Assembly (NCBI GenBank): GCA_028717325.1
Contig: JAQUOB010000010.1
Coordinates: 1 to 18,015, forward strand
DNA: 18,015 bases
From: Candidatus Margulisiibacteriota bacterium
GTDB lineage: Bacteria; Margulisbacteria; WOR-1; O2-12-FULL-45-9; XYB2-FULL-48-7
Direction: 5' to 3'
A program made the position numbers and the translations under genes. Below are positions 13,636 to 18,015 of this stretch, in pieces (within the stretch, counting starts at the first letter, position 1; the number at the start of each line of letters is the position of its first letter). The notes below the pieces were generated by a model that did not search any database, was not told the DNA's origin, and saw nothing but the letters and a program-made list of their open reading frames with translations.

Positions 13636-14580
13636 ATGGTAACAATTGGAGAAAAACCCTGGGTCAAGGCGGCGGAGCTTTCGGATAAATTCGGACAATT
13701 TGTGGTGGAACCGCTGCCGCGGGGCTACGGGACCACGCTGGGCAACCCGCTAAGAAGGATATTGCTTTCTTCTCTGCCGGGCGCGGCCATTACGGCGGTC
13801 AAGATCGACGGGGTGTCGCATGAGTTCTCGACCATGACCGGCGTGACCGAAGACGTCTTGCATCTGATGCTTAATTTGAAAGAGATCGTTATCCGGTCGC
13901 ACTCCGACCAGCCCAAGACCATCACGCTCAAGGCGAAAGGCAAGGGTGTCGTCAGCGCCGGCGATATCGAGCACGACGCGGAGATCGAGATCATCAATCC
14001 GGACCTGCCGATCGCGACCATGGATACGAACGGCAAGCTGAATATGGAAATGATAGTCGAGCGCGGCCGCGGCTACGTGCCGGCCGAGCGGAACAAAAAA
14101 CCGAACCTGCCGGTCGGCTTTATCCCGACCGATTCGATCTTTACTCCGGTCATGAAGGTCAACATGTCGACCGAAGAGACGAGAGTCGGGCAGGAGATCA
14201 ATTATGACCGCCTGGTGCTCTCGGTCTGGACGAACGGCAGTATCAAGCCGGACGAAGCGGTCAAGGAAAGCGCGAAAATCCTCGCCCGCCATGTCGACCT
14301 GTTCGTCCATCTTGGCGAAAAAACCGAGATAGCGGGGCTGGAAACGGAGCGGAAAGAAGAAGCGCCGACGGCGGTGCTCGACATGAACATCGAAGACCTC
14401 GAATTCTCTTCCCGCTCGCTCAATTGCCTGAAAAAAGCGGGGGTCAAAACGGTCAGGGACCTGGTCGGCTATTCCGAAGAGGAGCTGATGAAGTTCAAGA
14501 ATTTCGGCTCCAAGTCGTTGACCGAAGTGCGCAGCAAGCTCGGCGAATATAAATTGGGCCTCAAAGGAGACAAGGAATGA
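13636..14580 (+). CDS. rpoA: RNA polymerase alpha subunit
   Basis: The alpha subunit (314 aa) dimerises to scaffold RNA polymerase and contacts upstream promoter DNA. The N-terminal domain shows FVVEPLPRGYGTTLGNPLRRILLSSLPGAAI (about 22-52) and RGRGYVPAERN. After a linker rich in Glu (about 238-246) comes the C-terminal domain with the DNA-contact set: Arg260 and Asn263 (SSRSLNCLKKAG), then Gly291, Lys293 and Ser294 (NFGSKSLTEVRSKL), equivalent to E. coli Arg265, Asn268, Gly296, Lys298 and Ser299. UP-element recognition is therefore likely conserved. The TGA overlaps rplQ (ATGA). Confidence 0.98.
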   Translation: MVTIGEKPWVKAAELSDKFGQFVVEPLPRGYGTTLGNPLRRILLSSLPGAAITAVKIDGVSHEFSTMTGVTEDVLHLMLNLKEIVIRSHSDQPKTITLKAKGKGVVSAGDIEHDAEIEIINPDLPIATMDTNGKLNMEMIVERGRGYVPAERNKKPNLPVGFIPTDSIFTPVMKVNMSTEETRVGQEINYDRLVLSVWTNGSIKPDEAVKESAKILARHVDLFVHLGEKTEIAGLETERKEEAPTAVLDMNIEDLEFSSRSLNCLKKAGVKTVRDLVGYSEEELMKFKNFGSKSLTEVRSKLGEYKLGLKGDKE

Positions 14581-14927
14581 GGCATCGTCTCGGCAACCGA
14601 AAGCTTTCACGGGCGACCGACCAGCGCCTGGCGCTCTTGCGGTCGATCGTCAGATCGCTGTTCATCTACGGAAAAGTCAAGGTCACGCTGACCCGGGCCA
14701 AAGAAGCCAGGCGGATGGCCGAGAAACTGATCACAGCGACCAAGGCCAATAATCTGCATGCCCGCCGGAAGGTGGAGAGCGTTCTGCACGACCGGAAGAT
14801 CGTCACGATGATCTTCAAGACATATCCCGAACGGTTTGAAGGCCGGCCGGGCGGCTATACGCGAATAATCAAGATCGGCGCCCGCCGAGGCGACGCGGCC
14901 CCGATGGCGCTTTTAGAATTGATATAG
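14577..14927 (+). CDS. rplQ: Large-subunit ribosomal protein bL17
   Basis: bL17 (116 aa, normal) surrounds the tunnel exit. It begins MRHRLGNRKLSRATDQRLALLRSIVRSLF, has the helix RAKEARRMAEKLITATK, and ends GGYTRIIKIGARRGDAAPMALLELI. The start overlaps rpoA by 4 bases, the classical rpoA-rplQ coupling. Confidence 0.98.
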   Translation: MRHRLGNRKLSRATDQRLALLRSIVRSLFIYGKVKVTLTRAKEARRMAEKLITATKANNLHARRKVESVLHDRKIVTMIFKTYPERFEGRPGGYTRIIKIGARRGDAAPMALLELI

Positions 14928-14937
14928 GTGGTAATAA

Positions 14938-15372
14938 ATGAAAAAAACTAAGACGATCTTTGCGAACAATGCTATGATCAAACGGCAGTGGTACCGGATC
15001 GATGCCGACGGTATCGTGCTGGGACGGCTGGCCACCCGGGTCGCCAACTATCTGCGGGGCAAACAAAAGACCCTTTTCACGCCGCAGACCGATTGCGGCG
15101 ATTATATCGTGGTCGTCAACGCCGAAAAGGTCAAGGTCACCGGCAACAAAGTGAAGGACAAGACCTATTTTACGCACTCGGGTTTTCCCGGCGGCGACCG
15201 GCTGGTCAGCTTTGAAAAATTAGGGGCGACCCAGCCGGAAAAGATCATCCGGCTGGCGGTCCGCGGTATGCTGCCGCACAACCGCCTGGGAGCCAAGGTG
15301 CTGACCAAGCTGAAGATCTTTCGCGGGGAGCCGAAACAGTACAGCAAAATCCCGAAACTTGAGGTGGAATAA
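14938..15372 (+). CDS. rplM: Large-subunit ribosomal protein uL13
   Basis: uL13 (144 aa, normal) is an early 50S assembly protein. It has WYRIDADGIVLGRLATRVANYLRGK, DYIVVVNAEKVKVTGNKVKDKTYFTHSGFPGG, AVRGMLPHNRLG and, at the end, KIFRGEPKQYSK. AGGTGG at 14926-14931 overlaps the rplQ stop and lies 6 bases before the ATG. In cyanobacteria and Firmicutes truA often lies between rplQ and rplM; here it is displaced downstream. Confidence 0.98.
   Translation: MKKTKTIFANNAMIKRQWYRIDADGIVLGRLATRVANYLRGKQKTLFTPQTDCGDYIVVVNAEKVKVTGNKVKDKTYFTHSGFPGGDRLVSFEKLGATQPEKIIRLAVRGMLPHNRLGAKVLTKLKIFRGEPKQYSKIPKLEVE
15361..15367 (+). promoter_or_regulatory. Ribosome binding site supporting the extended rpsI start
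   Basis: GAGGTGG at the end of rplM lies 7 bases before ATG 15375. It favours the long uS9 over a TTG at 15576 that would give a protein of ordinary length and has no good site in front of it. Confidence 0.7.
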
Positions 15373-15374
15373 TA

Positions 15375-15974
15375 ATGGCGGAAGCACATAAAAAAACGGT
15401 CAAGAAAGAGAAAGCGGCGCCGAAAGCGAAAGCTCCGGCGGCCAAAAAGAAAAAGGTTGAAGAAGCGCCCAAGGCGGAAATAAAAGCGGCTGAAGCAAAA
15501 GCGGCGGCCGTCGGTCATCACGTTCACGAAGAGAAAAAAGCTTTTGTCGCGCCGAAGCCCAGGTTAAAACCCGCTTTGCCGAAAGGCCCAAAATACTACG
15601 GGACCGGCCGCCGCAAAGAGGCGACCGCCAAGGTTTGGTTGACGGCGGGCACGGGCAAGCTGACGCTCAACGGCAAGTCGCTGAAAGAATATTTCTGCGG
15701 CCGCAAACTTTTGGAATTTATCGTCAACCGGCCGTTCGCGGCGACACAGCTGGCCGGCAAGTACGATGTTCACGCCGAATTGCTCGGCGGCGGCGTACCC
15801 TCGCAGGCGGACGCGATCAGAATGGGTATCGCGAGGGCCTTGGTCGTTCTCAATCCCGCTCTGAAAACGATCTTAAAGCGAGAAGGCTTAATGACCCGCG
15901 ATCCGAGAATGAAGGAAAGAAAGAAATACGGTCTGAAGCGCGCCCGACGCGCGTTCCAGTACACCAAGAGGTAA
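15375..15974 (+). CDS. rpsI: Small-subunit ribosomal protein uS9 with a long N-terminal extension
   Basis: uS9 is a head protein whose C-terminal tail touches the P-site tRNA. The conserved part starts at residue 74 (YYGTGRRKEATAKVWL) and runs through GGGVPSQADAIRMGIARAL and LMTRDPRMKERKKYGLKRARRAFQYTKR, including the invariant final KR. The first about 70 residues are an added, low-complexity arm of Lys, Ala, Glu and Pro (KKTVKKEKAAPKAKAPAAK, then EIKAAEAKAAAVGHHVHEE), likely disordered. At 199 aa the protein is far longer than the usual about 130. ATG 15375 has a good SD; a TTG at 15576 is the only alternative near the core. Confidence 0.95.
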   Translation: MAEAHKKTVKKEKAAPKAKAPAAKKKKVEEAPKAEIKAAEAKAAAVGHHVHEEKKAFVAPKPRLKPALPKGPKYYGTGRRKEATAKVWLTAGTGKLTLNGKSLKEYFCGRKLLEFIVNRPFAATQLAGKYDVHAELLGGGVPSQADAIRMGIARALVVLNPALKTILKREGLMTRDPRMKERKKYGLKRARRAFQYTKR

Positions 15975-15978
15975 AGTC

Positions 15979-16311
15979 ATGAAAATTGAAAGACATTACG
16001 AAGATTTTCAAAAACCCAAGATGATCGAAGAGGGCGGCGTGATCAGGCTGTCCGGTAAATTTCTCCTCGACCACGAAGATGAGGTCGTCAACTTGGTCAA
16101 GCATGAGGGGAGATTAGCTGAAGAAAGGAACCCGCTTCATAAAGTCATCGGCATCGAAAAAGCCGATGGCGGCATTGTGGCCACAACGTCCGAGCACAAT
16201 CTGGCCCTGCATATCGGCAAACGCCTTGAACACGCTTATAAAGGCAAACACGAGTTCAAATTTCTCAAAGGCGAGAAGTACGTTGAGGTCCTCTGGAGCC
16301 GTGACGACTAA
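15979..16311 (+). CDS. Small uncharacterised protein, possibly related to the C-terminal domain of BCAM0308-type proteins
   Basis: A 110-aa soluble protein with no signal peptide, membrane segment or cysteine. Residues 16-50 (EEGGVIRLSGKFLLDHEDEV, then NLVKHEGRLAEER) suggest a strand and helix; 51-61 read NPLHKVIGIEK; 69-89 (TTSEHNLALHIGKRLEHAYK) form a strand-turn-helix; and the end (KGEKYVEVLWSRDD) is a strand. From memory, this order of motifs resembles the part that follows the zinc ribbon in the BCAM0308 family, itself of unknown function; the zinc ribbon is absent here. I cannot verify the match. AAGAGG at 15966-15971 overlaps the rpsI stop region and lies 7 bases before the ATG, so it is co-translated with rpsI. 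Its function is unknown; a role near the ribosome is a guess from position alone. Confidence 0.85.
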   Translation: MKIERHYEDFQKPKMIEEGGVIRLSGKFLLDHEDEVVNLVKHEGRLAEERNPLHKVIGIEKADGGIVATTSEHNLALHIGKRLEHAYKGKHEFKFLKGEKYVEVLWSRDD

Positions 16312-16337
16312 CTAAAAACAAGAAAGAGGTAATTTCC

Positions 16338-17486
16338 ATGGCGAGAAAATTGATCAAATATAACCTCATGATCCCCGGACCGACTCCCATACCGACACGA
16401 GTTTTAGCCGCCATGAACCATGATATGATCGGCCACCGCGGTCCGCTCTTTTCGGCCGTGATGAAAGAGGTCATGGAGGGCCTGCGCTGGGCTTACGAAA
16501 CCAAAAACGAGATATTTATCTACCCGTCATCCGGCACCGGCGGCATGGAAGTCGCGGTCGTCAACACACTTTCCCCCGGCGATAAGGTCATCGTGCTTAA
16601 TATTGGTAATTTTGGCGCCCGCTTTGTCAAGATCTGCAAGGCTTACGGCGTCGATGTCAACGACGTTAAATTTGAACGCGGCAAAGCCGCCGATCCCAAA
16701 GTGCTCGAAGCCGAACTCAAAAAAGGGCCGGTCAAAGCCGTCCTCTTTCAGCAAAACGAAACTTCAACCGGCGTTTTAAATGATGTAGAAACGCTGGCTA
16801 AGACGGTCAGAAAAAACCAGCCGGACGCTCTCATTATCGTTGATGCGGTCTCCGGCATGATGGCGGCGCCGTTAAAGACCGATGAATGGGACCTGGACGT
16901 CGTCGTTTCAGGATCACAGAAAGCTTTCATGGTCCCGCCGGGAATAGCGGCGGTTTCCATCTCGGCCCGCGCCTGGAAAGCCAACGCGGTCGCCAAATGC
17001 CCCAGGCACTACTGGGATTGGGCGTTGATGAAAGAAGAGGCGCCCAAGGGTCATACTTACACCACTCCGGCGGAATCTTTGATCTTCGGCATGCGCGAAG
17101 GGATCAAGATGCTGCAGGAAGAAGGGCGGGAGAATGTTTTTGCCCGGCATAAATTCAACCGCGATCTTTTAAGGACGGCGGCCAAAGCGCTCGGCTTGAA
17201 ACTTTTGGCTGATGATTCTCATGCCTCACCGGCCGTAACCGCGATCTGCCCGCCCGAAGGGGTTGACGGTGAAGCGGTCCGCGCGGCAATGCGGGACGAG
17301 TTCAATGTTGAGGTCGCGCCGGGGCAGGGTGAGCTTAAGGGTAAGATCTTTCGCATCGGCCATCTCGGCTATATTGATTCGCTGGATATTATTGGTGCCT
17401 GGGCGGCGGTTGAGGTCCTCTTCAAACGGCTGGGAGCCAAGACCAACTTTGGCGCCGGCGTCAAAGCCGCGATGGAGATGCTCTAA
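16338..17486 (+). CDS. Class V PLP-dependent aminotransferase (alanine/serine-glyoxylate type)
   Basis: A 382-aa cytoplasmic fold-type I PLP enzyme. It begins with the family's substrate segment MIPGPTPIPTRVL (11-23) and GHRGPLFSA. The PLP phosphate loop is SSGTGGMEV (64-72), the cofactor aspartate is Asp169 (IIVDAVSGMM), and the PLP lysine is Lys195 (SGSQKAFMVPPG). The carboxylate-binding Arg339 lies in KIFRIGHLG. It closely resembles cyanobacterial proteins annotated as alanine-glyoxylate aminotransferase or, historically, soluble hydrogenase 42 kDa subunit; it is not a hydrogenase. Likely reactions are transamination of alanine or serine with glyoxylate, but the substrate cannot be read from sequence. 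AAAGAGG at 16323-16329 precedes the ATG. Its place after ribosomal genes is unusual. Confidence 0.93.
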   Translation: MARKLIKYNLMIPGPTPIPTRVLAAMNHDMIGHRGPLFSAVMKEVMEGLRWAYETKNEIFIYPSSGTGGMEVAVVNTLSPGDKVIVLNIGNFGARFVKICKAYGVDVNDVKFERGKAADPKVLEAELKKGPVKAVLFQQNETSTGVLNDVETLAKTVRKNQPDALIIVDAVSGMMAAPLKTDEWDLDVVVSGSQKAFMVPPGIAAVSISARAWKANAVAKCPRHYWDWALMKEEAPKGHTYTTPAESLIFGMREGIKMLQEEGRENVFARHKFNRDLLRTAAKALGLKLLADDSHASPAVTAICPPEGVDGEAVRAAMRDEFNVEVAPGQGELKGKIFRIGHLGYIDSLDIIGAWAAVEVLFKRLGAKTNFGAGVKAAMEML

Positions 17487-17492
17487 GTTCGC

Positions 17493-18015
17493 TTGCGGAA
17501 CCTCAGGTTAACTCTCCAGTACGACGGCTCCGGGTTTTCCGGTTACGAACTCCAGCCGGGCAGGCGGACCGTTCGCGGCGAGCTTGAGAAGGCGCTCAAG
17601 AAACTTTATAAATCCCCTCTAAAATTCTATTCGGCCTCACGGACCGATGCCGGTGTTCACGCTTTGGGCAATGTTATTAGTTTCCAGCCCTCGTTTAATA
17701 TTCAGACTTCGAGATTATCGGCCGCTGTTAACGCTTTATTGCCTGATGATATAAGGGTTATTAAAGCCGAAGCGGTCGGAAGAACGTTTAACGCCAGATT
17801 CAATGCCAAAAATAAAACCTACGAATACCTCCTCTTTAACGGTCAAATAATGCCGCCGTATCTTAGAAAGATCGCCTGGCAGGTAAAACCGAAACTTGAT
17901 CTGCCAGCCATGAAAAAGGCGGCAAAGTATTTGGTTGGCAAGCACGATTTTTCCTCTTTCTGCGCCGCCGGCGGCGACGATACTAATTTTGTCCGGATTA
18001 TACATCAATTAGTCA
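17493..18015 (+). CDS. truA: tRNA pseudouridine synthase A, 5' part (3' end outside window; TTG start)
   Basis: TruA makes pseudouridine at positions 38-40 of the tRNA anticodon arm. The frame is open from TTG 17493 to the window end (174 codons), reading MRNLRLTLQYDGSGFSGYEL, then RRTVRGELEKALKKL. The catalytic aspartate is in SASRTDAGVHALGNVISF. AVNALLPDDIRV, FNARFNAKNKTYEYLL and the late YLVGKHDFSSFCAAG, followed by NFVRIIHQL, are all family features. Typical TruA has about 245-270 aa, so the last third is missing. TTG is the only start between the aminotransferase stop (same frame, 17484-17486) and the conserved strand; its Shine-Dalgarno (GGAG at 17474-17477) is distant. Confidence 0.94.
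   Translation, partial: MRNLRLTLQYDGSGFSGYELQPGRRTVRGELEKALKKLYKSPLKFYSASRTDAGVHALGNVISFQPSFNIQTSRLSAAVNALLPDDIRVIKAEAVGRTFNARFNAKNKTYEYLLFNGQIMPPYLRKIAWQVKPKLDLPAMKKAAKYLVGKHDFSSFCAAGGDDTNFVRIIHQLV

Noticed and set aside
3424..14580. Alternative genetic code (TGA reassigned)
   Set aside because: TGA ends rpsS, rplP, secY and rpoA at the expected family lengths, and no in-frame TGA occurs within the genes.
13750..14610. Minus-strand open frame (286 codons) opposite rpoA
   Set aside because: Shadow of rpoA codon bias; composition rich in Arg, Asp and Phe in the way typical of antisense frames, with no domain.
1..18015. CRISPR, tRNA/rRNA, insertion sequence, attachment site or defence system
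   Set aside because: No repeats, RNA genes or mobile-element genes were seen; the window is fully occupied by collinear housekeeping genes.

Overview
The window is one continuous block of plus-strand genes: the tail of fusA, then the bacterial S10, spc and alpha ribosomal-protein clusters joined end to end, then rplM-rpsI, and finally three genes not usually found together there. All 36 genes read in the same direction. The largest gap between genes is 27 bases, 14 neighbouring pairs overlap, and no stretch over 300 bases lacks a gene. I see no terminator, no internal promoter I would defend, and no RNA gene, mobile element, repeat array or CRISPR.

Layout: fusA C-terminal part (1-846); S10 cluster rpsJ-rplC-rplD-rplW-rplB-rpsS-rplV-rpsC-rplP-rpmC-rpsQ (851-5595); spc cluster rplN-rplX-rplE-rpsN-rpsH-rplF-rplR-rpsE-rplO-secY (5579-10507); adk-map-infA-rpmJ (10504-12178); alpha cluster rpsM-rpsK-rpsD-rpoA-rplQ (12194-14927); rplM-rpsI (14938-15974); a small uncharacterised gene (15979-16311); a class V aminotransferase (16338-17486); and the 5' part of truA, starting at a TTG at 17493 and running off the end.

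Organism: a bacterium with a fairly GC-rich genome (by eye, high 50s percent). TGA is a normal stop codon, Shine-Dalgarno sites are strong, and TTG starts are used often. The order adk-map-infA-rpmJ-rpsM-rpsK-rpsD-rpoA-rplQ, the absence of rpmD (uL30), the form of uS5 and the cyanobacteria-like aminotransferase suggest an uncultured lineage near the Cyanobacteria/Margulisbacteria (WOR-1) part of the tree. This is a tentative inference; a concatenated ribosomal-protein phylogeny would settle it.

Function: the genes supply most of the core ribosome, the RNA polymerase alpha subunit, the secretion channel, initiation factor 1, methionine removal from new proteins, adenylate balance and (truA) tRNA pseudouridylation. 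The most interesting points are: (1) the small gene after rpsI; (2) compaction of several large-subunit proteins (uL3 and uL15 lack an internal segment, uL4 and uL18 lack an N-terminal segment, uL30 is missing from its place); (3) a long lysine/alanine-rich N-terminal extension on uS9; (4) the absence of tuf between fusA and rpsJ; and (5) an aminotransferase inserted in a translation operon.
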